Source of the DNA: Candidatus Aenigmatarchaeota archaeon
GTDB taxonomy: Archaea > Aenigmatarchaeota > Aenigmatarchaeia > QMZP01
Length of the DNA: 64,000 nucleotides
Direction of reading: 5' to 3'
Assembly: GCA_016185435.1 (NCBI GenBank)
Contig: JACPNN010000013.1
Location: 55,156-119,155 of the forward strand
Shown piece after piece: positions 36,117 to 43,496 of this stretch (positions are counted from its first letter, which is position 1; each line of letters opens with the position of its first letter). Made by a program: the position numbers and the translations under genes. The notes under the pieces were generated by a model, which saw nothing but the letters and a program-made list of their open reading frames with translations, was not told where the DNA came from and ran no database searches.

Positions 36117-36536
36117 TCAAAGATCCTTATTTGCAAGCGATTTCAGATTTGATATTGTTCTTTTTATGTCCATCTCTCTCCTTGACATGTAGCCGCTGTC
36201 GATATTGCGGCCATAATATTTGATGCCATTTCTCATCTGCCTGAGATTGTCAATCAGATGCATTTCATGCTGGCTTATTTCGGGATATTTGCTGAGGTAG
36301 CTGATTGCGATTTTATGGGACCCTAGGGCATCGCTTCTGATTTTAAAGCCGTCTTTGGACATTATGGCTGTAATAATTTCAAGAAGCGTCTCATAGTACT
36401 CTTCCACTATTTTTGGCGCAAATTTTTCCGCATCCTTTCTTCTCATGAGCTCGATTGACTCCATTCTTATCCCAGCCATAGACATGAGACTTCTCGCCCT
36501 TTCCTTGTCCGGCGTTATTTTGATAATGTCATCCAT
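36117..36536 (-). CDS. HEPN-domain toxin (MNT/HEPN pair 1)
   Basis: 139 residues, all helical, a HEPN fold. The active-site region reads NLRQMRNGIKYYGR, where the usual RX4-6H catalytic motif would end in His but has Tyr here. Partner of the nucleotidyltransferase encoded upstream, with which it overlaps by one base. In such pairs the MNT enzyme AMPylates the HEPN RNase to silence it. Confidence 0.85.
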   Translation of the reverse strand: MDDIIKITPDKERARSLMSMAGIRMESIELMRRKDAEKFAPKIVEEYYETLLEIITAIMSKDGFKIRSDALGSHKIAISYLSKYPEISQHEMHLIDNLRQMRNGIKYYGRNIDSGYMSRREMDIKRTISNLKSLANKDL

Positions 36537-37081
36537 CAGAACACCCTGATATAACCTCTCAATATAACGCCATTTATTATGTTGTTTTTCAATTCCTTCG
36601 GCATTTTGCGGAAATTCTCGCAGAAGTGGAGGCTTATCCCCCTTTTTAGCACAGACTCGTATTTCTTCATATCCAGCTTTTTCTCTTGTGAAACGATTAA
36701 GATGTCCACATCGCTTCCCGCCACATCTTCCCCTCTGGCTGCAGAGCCGAACAGCACGATGGCATCAGGAGAGCATCTTTCTTCAAGCATTCTCAGAAAA
36801 CCAGACTCTTCAAGCCTGAATATAATATCCATTTTTTTGTAGAATCTGAAGAGATTGCTTGCCCTGTTTGCCCAGTATGTGGGATATATTCTCCCCTTTG
36901 ACCTTATAACAAGCGGGTAGCCGTATTCCCCTTCCTTTGAAAGCTTATCAAGGTGAAGCATCACAGAAGTAGACGAGAGTCCTATTTCCCTTGATACCCA
37001 TCTGATAGTAAATCCTTCCTTCGGGTTCGGATCGTCAAAGAAGGGCCTCAGCACAAGCCAGACGCTATAATTTTGTATCAT
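36536..37081 (-). CDS. HTH + minimal nucleotidyltransferase antitoxin (MNT/HEPN pair 1)
   Basis: 181 residues from ATG 37081; the longest frame uses a TTG two codons earlier. An N-terminal winged HTH (residues about 15-75, EIGLSSTSVMLHLDKLSKEG) should autoregulate, and the C-terminal MNT domain has the signature VLFGSAARGEDVAGSDVDIL. It precedes the HEPN gene and overlaps it by one base. A TATA-like CATTTATATAG lies upstream, with two TGTAAC repeats around it, likely operator half-sites. Confidence 0.88.
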   Translation of the reverse strand: MIQNYSVWLVLRPFFDDPNPKEGFTIRWVSREIGLSSTSVMLHLDKLSKEGEYGYPLVIRSKGRIYPTYWANRASNLFRFYKKMDIIFRLEESGFLRMLEERCSPDAIVLFGSAARGEDVAGSDVDILIVSQEKKLDMKKYESVLKRGISLHFCENFRKMPKELKNNIINGVILRGYIRVF

Positions 37082-37135
37082 ATGCAATATTTTTGTTACA
37101 GGTGCTATATAAATGTTACACCTTTCATGGAACCG

Positions 37136-38251
37136 TCAGACAGGCTTCCCGAATGCCCAGATGATGGCCGTGTCAAAGCTGCCTATGCAGAACCGGGGGA
37201 ACTTCATCTTGAACTCCACCTCTGCTGTCGAGAGGGGATAGAGGACATTGTCTGCCCAGCCTGTGAGGCCTCCTGCTGAAGAAAGGAAATTATTCGTGAA
37301 CAATGGCCTTGCGCCTGAGCAGAGCCCCTGAAGAAGCACGCTGCTCAGGCTGCACCCAAGATTCTGGTTCGGGTTGGTCATATGCGCCCAGCCTTCATCC
37401 GGGTTGTCGCCGGCCATGCCTGTCAAAGATGTCTTTATTGTCCCTGTTCTGGCCCTGTAATACAATCCATCAAGGGCACTTATCGCATTGCCCTCCACAT
37501 CTATCTTATTTGAAACCGGGCACTTTGCAGGCGTATAATGGTCGAAGAAGTCAGTCGAGGCGATGAAAACCCAAAGCGAGACAGACCTGGCTGTATTTGT
37601 TATAAGCAGCCGGTTTTGGGAGTGGGCATACTGGCCCGGCAAAGCGCGCTCGAAGCTGATCAGATTCCCGTCCGATGTCTCAATCGACATGCTGACCGCA
37701 GGATTGAAGACCCAGCCTTCCCTGTAAAGGGAATCATGAAGAATGCCTGCAGAATCTTCAAAGGCCAGTGAAATCTCGGCCCTCTCCTCCTGTATGAACG
37801 GCTCGACAGTGTATATGCATTCGAACTTCCTGTCGGTTGCTGAATCAAGGAATGCATCTATCAGCCCATCGGCTGATTTCCTCAGGCCGTCGCATTTCTC
37901 ATCTTTTCCTGTTTCCAACTCATTGCATATCACCCTTCTCTGCCCGTTGACAAGCAAAAATGCCTTCCCGATATCGACAGCGCCTTCGTCATCCCTTATG
38001 GCAATGGTAAAATTGAGCCTTTCCCCTATGAACGCATAGCTTGAGGGCCTCAGGTTGAGGAAGTTTATCGTCAGCCCGTCCGCGCCGAGCTTGTCAGGCG
38101 TAATGTCTATAGACCTGTTCAGCACGCAGATCTGGTAGCCGGAGCCTGGCCCTGAAGAGGCCTTCACGCCATCAACAGCCACATCAGCAGTGACCATGCC
38201 TATAGAAATCAGGGCTACAAGAGGTATCACAAGATAGTAATGACTGTACAT
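37136..38251 (-). CDS. Secreted surface protein, member 1 of a three-gene paralogous family
   Basis: 371 residues with a signal peptide (LVIPLVALISIGMVTA). The protein shares its order of conserved blocks with two other genes here (42.0-43.3 kb and 46.3-47.5 kb): LNLRPSSYAF, ECIYTVEP, PGQYAHSQNRLLI, SLWVFIASTD, YYRARTGTI, NPNQNLGCS, QGLCSGARPLF and the C-terminus AEVEFKMKFPRFCIGSFD. Many conserved Cys, so probably disulfide-rich. It has no membrane anchor. A leaderless promoter is suggested by TTTATAAGTTC 25 bases upstream. Family name unknown. Confidence 0.83.
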   Translation of the reverse strand: MYSHYYLVIPLVALISIGMVTADVAVDGVKASSGPGSGYQICVLNRSIDITPDKLGADGLTINFLNLRPSSYAFIGERLNFTIAIRDDEGAVDIGKAFLLVNGQRRVICNELETGKDEKCDGLRKSADGLIDAFLDSATDRKFECIYTVEPFIQEERAEISLAFEDSAGILHDSLYREGWVFNPAVSMSIETSDGNLISFERALPGQYAHSQNRLLITNTARSVSLWVFIASTDFFDHYTPAKCPVSNKIDVEGNAISALDGLYYRARTGTIKTSLTGMAGDNPDEGWAHMTNPNQNLGCSLSSVLLQGLCSGARPLFTNNFLSSAGGLTGWADNVLYPLSTAEVEFKMKFPRFCIGSFDTAIIWAFGKPV

Positions 38252-38418
38252 GAAAAAAGATTGTAATGAACTTATAAATTCATGCGTCGTGCAGGGGTAG
38301 TGCTGCAGACGGAAACCATAGCGCAGGAAACATGAGTTCCTCTTTCATGCTGTATATGATAAATTCGACGGATAAGTGGCGGTATTCTTCGCAAACAGCC
38401 AAATAGTTTTCTTCCCCG

Positions 38419-39009
38419 CTACTCTGAAAATCCTCGCTTCAGCACCATTTCTTTCAAGTCGCTTATCTCTTTTCCTATAACCCTGACTATTTCCTCATCC
38501 AGCTGGCTGGCCACCAGTTTTATTTTGCTCACAAATTCCCTTGCATTTTTCATTACAACGTCAGTTTCCTTGTATGTCACTGAAATCCCATACTGAACTG
38601 TTTCTCTGGCCCATTTGGCTTTCCAAAGGTTATCTATGTATTCTTCTTTTATTGTTATGGCCTCTATCCTGTCCTTTTGAACCTTCATCTCATTGAATTT
38701 CTCTATCAGCTCTCTGCCGATATGTTCCCCAAAGAAATACTCCAGCACGGACGCTGTTGTTGCATGCTCCTTGCTTTCCAGGCCTATTTTTGCTAATATG
38801 GCCAGTGCAGACTGATACATCGCATAATAAGCGGCAATGACAACCCAGTCTTCGTGGCCGAGGCTGCTCAAATCTGTCATGACTACAAGGTTATGATCAG
38901 CTTTTTTGATATGACCGTCGCTCATGTGAACATTTGGTTTTGCTGTCCTGAGCCCCCTTTCTCCCTTCGCCCTTCTCAGTGCCTTTATAAGTACTCCTTT
39001 TGCCTTCAT
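38419..39009 (-). CDS. HEPN-domain protein (MNT/HEPN pair 2)
   Basis: 196 residues from ATG 39009, helical, consistent with HEPN. Visible features are YYAMYQSALAILAKIG, where HEPN proteins have a conserved AYYA(M)(Y/F) helix, and a charged C-terminal coiled segment. It overlaps the nucleotidyltransferase gene by four bases (ATGA), as in coupled toxin-antitoxin pairs. A longer TTG/GTG-type frame to 39057 would only add residues read through the partner's end. I do not see a clean RX4-6H motif. Confidence 0.75.
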   Translation of the reverse strand: MKAKGVLIKALRRAKGERGLRTAKPNVHMSDGHIKKADHNLVVMTDLSSLGHEDWVVIAAYYAMYQSALAILAKIGLESKEHATTASVLEYFFGEHIGRELIEKFNEMKVQKDRIEAITIKEEYIDNLWKAKWARETVQYGISVTYKETDVVMKNAREFVSKIKLVASQLDEEIVRVIGKEISDLKEMVLKRGFSE

Positions 39010-39596
39010 TTTCCGAACACCAGATTCACGAAATTTTTTGCCCCGTACAGGACGCAATGGCCGCTGATGATTTCCTTTATTATTGCCTTTTCCTTCTGTT
39101 TTCTGAATTCCTGAGAGGTTATTATCACCGGATTTATCTCCTTTCCGTATTTTGCATACATCTCTTTTGCTGTTCTGCCGATTTCTGCCTTCCTGCCTGC
39201 CACAACAAGGATATCAACATCGCTCTCCTTTGTTGCGGCACCTTTGGCATATGAGCCGAATAAGACGATGGCATCTACGCCCGGCTGTGTGGACAGGGAT
39301 TTTACCAGGTCTTCAAGCATAAGCCCCAGTTCCCTGTTTCTTCCGTAAAACTCATCCTTTTTTTCGATTTCGCCGAGCACCATCAGAGCCAGAGTCTTTT
39401 CATTTTCCATGTTAAGGGAGCAGATATAGGATTTGCCGACCCTGCTTTTGTCTATCACATCATCTTTGGCCAGTCTGCCTGCTGTTCTGTGGACAAAGGA
39501 GTAATATTCTTCCAGCTCCCTTGCAATTTCATTTATCGTAAATTTCCTTCCAGGGTTTCTGGCCAGCAGATCAACAATCCTCAGTTCAAGATCCAT
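39006..39596 (-). CDS. HTH + nucleotidyltransferase antitoxin (MNT/HEPN pair 2)
   Basis: 196 residues from ATG 39596. N-terminal winged HTH (about 1-65, KFTINEIARELEEYYSFVHR) and a C-terminal MNT domain with VLFGSYAKGAATKESDVDIL. The shorter start is right: two palindromes and a TATA box lie just upstream. It is translated with the downstream HEPN gene (ATGA overlap). Confidence 0.87.
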   Translation of the reverse strand: MDLELRIVDLLARNPGRKFTINEIARELEEYYSFVHRTAGRLAKDDVIDKSRVGKSYICSLNMENEKTLALMVLGEIEKKDEFYGRNRELGLMLEDLVKSLSTQPGVDAIVLFGSYAKGAATKESDVDILVVAGRKAEIGRTAKEMYAKYGKEINPVIITSQEFRKQKEKAIIKEIISGHCVLYGAKNFVNLVFGK

Positions 39597-39610
39597 ATTA
39601 TCACTTTTTA

Positions 39611-39635
39611 TGATAATATTATCACTATTAGTGAT
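39611..39635 (-). promoter_or_regulatory. Double palindromic operator before MNT/HEPN pair 2
   Basis: TGATAATATTATCA (39611-39624) is a perfect 14-base palindrome, and ATCACTATTAGTGAT (39621-39635) is an overlapping 15-base near-perfect one. A TATA-like ATATATCAC lies at 39633-39641. The block ends 14 bases from the start at 39596, a good position for repression by the gene's own HTH. Confidence 0.78.
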
Positions 39636-39802
39636 ATATAAGCCTTTTGTCCTACATTCTACAGCCTGGTTTCCGGCCAAGGGAGAAACAGAGGCTGTAC
39701 ATAACCAGACATATGGTTATGGGCTATTTAAGCCTCAGCAGAGGGCGCCATGCCGCTTGCCGCTATGCAAATTAGAAAAAAAGAAAATCGCGTCAGTCTT
39801 AC

Positions 39803-39869
39803 CAACAGCCTTGGACAGGCCTGCCGAAGACCAAAATCTGTCCAGCCTCCCGATGCATGGCCTCCGGCA
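39803..39869 (-). pseudogene. Second displaced remnant of the surface-gene 3' end (degraded)
   Basis: Read leftwards in the surface-protein frame it gives AGQILVFGRPV, the same C-terminus as the 42-43 kb gene (AGQILVFGKPV), but the stop is lost and the upstream residues are degraded. A T-rich run at about 39770-39785 corresponds to that gene's terminator. It is older than the remnant at 40.6-40.8 kb. Confidence 0.8.
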
Positions 39870-39898
39870 TTTTTAAGCCCAAGCACGAAAAACATCCA

Positions 39899-40351
39899 AT
39901 GCTCAGACACCATATGGATTCCAATGTTGTGATAGGTGTCTTCATATTCAAGGACGATGACACACGGGAAGCCTGCAAAAATTACTGCACAGCCATTGGG
40001 CACAGGTACGAGGGCTTTTTGTCTATTGTTTCCGCAGGAGAAATCGCCAAGATTTTCGGCTCAATCCCCGAAAGGCTCGCAAGGGAGGAAGCCTTCATCT
40101 TCCTGTCGGATTTCATTTTCAGGCAGAAAGTGAGGATAGTTGGCATAGAGGAGAGCGACATCATTCTTGCGAGAGAGCTGAAACCAATGAATCACCTGTG
40201 TGATATCCCCGAACTGGTTTCGCTGGCCGTTGCCATACGACAAAATGCGGAAGTTTTTATGACGCTGGACGAAGAAATGCTGAACGAGCGCTTCAGAGGC
40301 GAGGTGCAGAAGCTCTATAGGATAGCTATTCAAAAGCCGAGATATGACTAA
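39899..40351 (+). CDS. PIN-domain RNase toxin
   Basis: 150 residues from ATG 39899; longer frames start inside the remnant. The PIN core is HHMDSNVVIGVF (first Asp), SAGEIAKIF (Glu), DIPELVSLAVAIRQ (Asp) and FMTLDEEML (Asp), so probably a VapC-like RNase. A TATA-like CATTTTTAAG 20-30 bases upstream makes it leaderless. It is convergent with a 41-residue ORF at 40348-40473, with a four-base overlap of the ends, so its antitoxin candidate lies on the other strand. Confidence 0.82.
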   Translation: MLRHHMDSNVVIGVFIFKDDDTREACKNYCTAIGHRYEGFLSIVSAGEIAKIFGSIPERLAREEAFIFLSDFIFRQKVRIVGIEESDIILARELKPMNHLCDIPELVSLAVAIRQNAEVFMTLDEEMLNERFRGEVQKLYRIAIQKPRYD

Positions 40352-40473
40352 TGTTTCCTGGAATGCCTCTCATATCTGAGATCAATTCCGGCCTCCATTA
40401 TTGCCTTCAGGGCGCGCTGGTAAGAGGCCTCCAATTCCGGATCTGCGAACTGGATCTCCTTTTTTGCGTTCAT
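40348..40473 (-). CDS. Microprotein convergent with PIN toxin, antitoxin candidate
   Basis: 41 residues starting MNAKKEIQFADPELEAS with a helix and a basic tail ending in RHSRKH. It has its own TATA-like TTTATAAAGATAGG about 25 bases upstream, and its stop overlaps the PIN gene's stop by four bases on the opposite strand. By position this could be the antitoxin, but convergent arrangement is unusual. A longer frame to 40554 lacks support. Confidence 0.65.
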   Translation of the reverse strand: MNAKKEIQFADPELEASYQRALKAIMEAGIDLRYERHSRKH

Positions 40474-40632
40474 AGTGAATATTTTGCACCTATCTTTATA
40501 AAAGCACCGTCGATAGAGTTTTTCGATAAAAAGTGCAATTTTCAGCCTCCCCATTGAGCCAAATCGTGATATCTGCTTCTGTTAAGCAAAAACAAAGAGA
40601 AAAAAAGCAATTCGTGTTCAGCCCAAACAGCC

Positions 40633-40795
40633 TCAGACAGGCCTGCCGAAGACCAGGATCTGTCCAGCGTCGTACGTTCCGATGCATGGCTTGGGGTAGA
40701 ACAGCTTGAACTCAACTTCAGCCTGTCCTGTCGGAACCAGCGTGTTAAGTGCCCAGCCATTTAATTGGCCAGGTTTGCCTGGGTTAAAGAAGCTG
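40633..40795 (-). pseudogene. Displaced remnant of the surface-gene 3' end
   Basis: The frame leftwards from about 40795 spells NPGKPGQLNGWALNTLVPT, QAEVEFKLFYPKPCIG and AGQILVFGRPV with a stop at 40633-40635, about 50 codons. This is the 3' end of the paralogous family at 42.0-43.3 kb, more than 80 percent identical in its last 43 codons to my eye. A terminator-like T-tract follows at about 40581-40610. It lies just beyond the first caspase-like cassette, on the far side from the intact gene. Confidence 0.9.
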
Positions 40796-40837
40796 CCATA
40801 AAAATTTTCGGATCACAATCGCTCAGCCAGTCAGCCA

Positions 40838-41482
40838 CTAAATTTTGGACCCGCCATTGCCATGCAGGCTCTGGCTCATCATATTATGGATCAGCGTCTG
40901 AAGGACATAGGGAGCCTCCAGTTCCTTGCTTCCCATGAATTTCCCTATCCATTTTCTGAAAGCATTCTGTGACATCCTGAACGATTCTTTTGCATCATTC
41001 CCTTTGACAAGAGAAATCCCAACCTGATTGCTCGAATCCAGATTTGGGGCCGCGATGGCGTCGGACAATGGCCTGCTGAGCCTATTGGGATCATAGTAAA
41101 AGGCGAAATCCTCTTCATAGCCGATGAAGGCGGAGCAGTTTGCTGAGTCCGTGCATTTTCTCCCCAGCTCCTTTGCAGAGCTGCATGCCACCGAATAGAC
41201 TATTTTCCTGTCAAGAAGATTTTCGTTGTGCCCCAGCGATATCAGCGTGTCATCGTTGTATCCTGCGATCTCCTTCTCATTTCCATGGCCGTTGAAAAGC
41301 ACAAGAACCGGTTGTTTGTCCCTTATAATCGATTCCATATCCTTCCTGTTCGCTCTTTCACCTTTGAGATCGAAGATCTCCAAGCCGTGCCTTCTTGCCT
41401 CTTCAATCACTTTTCCTGACCACGCATGCAAATATGCTGTCACATCGTCATGGTCAGGCCTCGTTATCAGCAGTCTGCTCAT
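40838..41482 (-). CDS. Caspase-like (clan CD) protease, component C of cassette 1
   Basis: 214 residues. The His-Cys dyad is His66 in LFNGHGNEKEI and Cys100 in YSVACSSAKELG, the H-G and C-S spacing and flanking strands of clan CD peptidases (caspase, gingipain, CHAT). The N-terminal Rossmann-like half (residues 1-60, LLITRPDHDDVTAYLHAWS) fits too. A homologue with the same two motifs is in cassette 2, so the protein is paired with two small upstream genes in both. I infer a protease whose activation may follow a signal, but substrate and trigger are unknown. It starts inside the component B gene (29-base overlap). Confidence 0.72.
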   Translation of the reverse strand: MSRLLITRPDHDDVTAYLHAWSGKVIEEARRHGLEIFDLKGERANRKDMESIIRDKQPVLVLFNGHGNEKEIAGYNDDTLISLGHNENLLDRKIVYSVACSSAKELGRKCTDSANCSAFIGYEEDFAFYYDPNRLSRPLSDAIAAPNLDSSNQVGISLVKGNDAKESFRMSQNAFRKWIGKFMGSKELEAPYVLQTLIHNMMSQSLHGNGGSKI

Positions 41483-41696
41483 GCGCCAGTTTCTCCATCT
41501 CCCTCTTGAAAAACTTCAGGTAGCCTATCTGCATTTCAACCATTTTCCTGCCTATAGCATCCCGTTTTTCCAGATGGGTCAGCATGTCGTCCCTGCTCAA
41601 TGACCCGTAGGATCCGAGGGCAAGCTTTATATGGGCCGGCATAGACTCAACCCTGTGCTTCACAACCTCCCAGTCCTCTTCAGCTATTTCTGTCAT
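41454..41696 (-). CDS. Small component B of caspase-like cassette 1
   Basis: 80 residues, helical and charged, with RVESMPAHIKLALGSYGS followed by LTHLEKRDAIGRKMVEM and YLKFF. The same pattern (R..SMP...AxGxG, then D/E-G-K-IVE..YL) recurs in cassette 2's component B. No known family. It overlaps A by four bases (ATGA) and C by 29, so the three are one translationally coupled operon. Could be an inhibitor or activator of C. Confidence 0.72.
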   Translation of the reverse strand: MTEIAEEDWEVVKHRVESMPAHIKLALGSYGSLSRDDMLTHLEKRDAIGRKMVEMQIGYLKFFKREMEKLAHEQTADNEA

Positions 41697-41872
41697 ATTA
41701 TGTCTTTCTCCGCCATCTTCCTGAGTATTTTATCCCCAAGCCCGGTTTTATCCCTTATCTCCTTGTACGCCCTTGCCCAGCTTATGGGCTCGCCATCCAT
41801 AACGAGAACAGTCAGCTTCCTTTCCTCCAGCGGCAGATAGGAATAAACCTTCATGAACCTCTCCATGCTCAT
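41693..41872 (-). CDS. Small component A of caspase-like cassette 1
   Basis: 59 residues from ATG 41872; a longer frame to 41962 lies in the host gene's terminator and is not used. It has the sequence YSYLPLEERKLTVLVMDGEP then ISWARAYKEI and LGDKILRKMAEKDII, matching cassette 2's component A at GEPISW-AY-EI-T-LG-IL-II. TATA-like ATTTAAACCC about 25 bases upstream. Gene A is short enough to be a regulatory or inhibitory peptide; unknown function. Confidence 0.72.
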   Translation of the reverse strand: MSMERFMKVYSYLPLEERKLTVLVMDGEPISWARAYKEIRDKTGLGDKILRKMAEKDII

Positions 41873-41949
41873 AATTGATATATCTTTATGAGGGTTTAAA
41901 TGCTGAATGCCGCTGTCACGCCATCCTACAGATGCCTTGCTCTGCCTTT

Positions 41950-41985
41950 CAAACAAAAACAAAGAGAAAAAGAAAAAAAGGAAAC
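41950..41985 (-). terminator. T-rich terminator of the 42-43.3 kb surface gene
   Basis: Read leftwards the region is TTTTTTTCTTTTTCTCTTT followed by GTTTTTG, about 20-60 bases after the stop. The same block follows other surface genes (near 44130-44170, 46200-46240) and remnants (near 40581-40610, 39770-39785, 43366-43395). Archaeal transcription terminates at T-tracts, so this fits. Confidence 0.72.
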
Positions 41986-42007
41986 CGCGTCTCTTATCCC
42001 AACAGCC

Positions 42008-43273
42008 TTAGACAGGCTTGCCGAAGACTAGGATCTGTCCAGCGTCGTACGTTCCGATGCATGGCTTGGGGTAATGGAGCTTGAACTCGACCTCAGCCTG
42101 TCCTGTCGGAACCAGCACATTGTTTGCCCAGCCAGTCAGTATGGCTGGTAATCCTGGCTGCAAGAAGCTGTCATCGAACAATGGCCTTGCGCCAGTGCAA
42201 AGTCCTTGCGTAACGATGCTTCCCCAGCTGCACTCAAAGTTCTGGTTCGGGTTGGTTATATGCGCCCATCCTTCGTCCGGATTGTCACCCGGGAAACCGA
42301 CAAGCTGTGTTATAAGCGTTCCAGACCTTGCCCTGTAGTAGACTCCTGTAAGGCTATTCAAGCCGCTACCTTCAACGTCAATTTTGTTCGTCTCCGGACA
42401 CTTGCTAGGGCCGTTTGAGTCGAAAAGGTCGGTCATGGCTATGAATACCCACAAAGAGACCTTCTGTGCCGTGTTCTCTATGAACAGCCTGTTAAGGCTG
42501 TGTGCATATTGTTCAGGCATGACTCCTGACTCGAATGTTATCGGCAGGCCGTCGCTTGTCCTGACGTCCATGCTTACGGATGGATTAAGCCTCCACCTCT
42601 CCGCATAAAGGCTGTCCGCGAGGTTGCCTACTGCATCCTTCACGCCTATCCTCAGGGTCACGTCCCTGTCCGGGCTGGTCGGCTCAACCGTATACATGCA
42701 CAGGAATCCCCTGTCGGTGTTGGGGTCTGTATCCCCGTTCTCAATCGGAACTGTAATTATTGTGCAGACCACGTTTCCATTACTGTCAGTTATGCATACT
42801 TGCTTTTCCTTCACATTGTTCCCGGTCGGCCTTAATCCATCGCACCTGCATTTTTCCTCGTCCCCGCCAACCTGCGGGTTGCAGGCCCTCTCTAGAGGTA
42901 TCTCATTGCAGACAGCCTCCAGGCCGTCATCTATCCTGACAAAGGCATGGCCGATATCAAGCGCCCCATTGGGGTCTCTCACAATAACCTTGAACTGTAT
43001 CATCTCCCCGTTCCACGCATAGTCCCCCGGCCTCAGGTCCAGCACATTTATCGTCGGCGCATCGGCGCCAAGCTTCTCCTCTCCGGGCGGCACAAACGGG
43101 AAGAAGTCTCCGGGGCTTATGTTGATGATCCTCTTGTGTATGCATACCTGGGTGTCAAAGTTTCCTGGCTGCGCTGAAGTCCCTGCGCTTCCTGCAACAG
43201 CGTCGGCAGAGGCAAAGCCGGAAATTCCTAAAATAAATATGCCAGCCAGGAGCAGAAGCATTAAGCCTTTCAT
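42008..43273 (-). CDS. Secreted surface protein, member 2 of paralogous family
   Basis: 421 residues from ATG 43273 (MKGLMLLLLAG), with a signal peptide. It aligns throughout with the 46.3-47.5 kb protein, including TDPNTDRGFLCMYTVEPTSP, MPEQYAHSLNRLFIENTAQ and PKPCIGTYDAGQILVFGKPV, and has the same Cys pattern. The protein has an extra Cys-rich insert (CNPQVGGDEEKCRC) and is slightly longer. A long T-tract at about 41950-41985 follows the stop, then cassette 1. The gene is intact while partial copies of its 3' end lie at 40.6-40.8 and 39.8 kb. Confidence 0.87.
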   Translation of the reverse strand: MKGLMLLLLAGIFILGISGFASADAVAGSAGTSAQPGNFDTQVCIHKRIINISPGDFFPFVPPGEEKLGADAPTINVLDLRPGDYAWNGEMIQFKVIVRDPNGALDIGHAFVRIDDGLEAVCNEIPLERACNPQVGGDEEKCRCDGLRPTGNNVKEKQVCITDSNGNVVCTIITVPIENGDTDPNTDRGFLCMYTVEPTSPDRDVTLRIGVKDAVGNLADSLYAERWRLNPSVSMDVRTSDGLPITFESGVMPEQYAHSLNRLFIENTAQKVSLWVFIAMTDLFDSNGPSKCPETNKIDVEGSGLNSLTGVYYRARSGTLITQLVGFPGDNPDEGWAHITNPNQNFECSWGSIVTQGLCTGARPLFDDSFLQPGLPAILTGWANNVLVPTGQAEVEFKLHYPKPCIGTYDAGQILVFGKPV

Positions 43274-43365
43274 ATCCACAGAAGCCTGAAGAATTCTTTC
43301 TTCAAAACAATTAAAAACAGCATGCCCTTGGCGTAATGCGTCCGGCATCCCTGCATCAATTCTTC

Positions 43366-43395
43366 TCAGGGAAAAAACAAAGAGAAAAAGAAGGG
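43366..43395 (-). terminator. Isolated copy of the surface-gene T-rich terminator
   Basis: CTTCTTTTTCTCTTTG then TTTTTTCC (reverse strand) matches the terminator behind the Cys-rich gene at about 44130-44170. No intact gene ends here. Just upstream on the same strand is a codon run IRKEVIKALEA that may be the end of a lost gene. It borders the PIN cassette on the left, as remnant terminators do at the other insertions. Confidence 0.45.
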
Positions 43396-43496
43396 ACATG
43401 CCTCAAGGGCCTTTATGACTTCTTTTCTTATCATGTCAATCACGGTTTTCTGGGAAAGCGGGAGCCTCTTTATTAATCTCAAAAATACCCATAATT

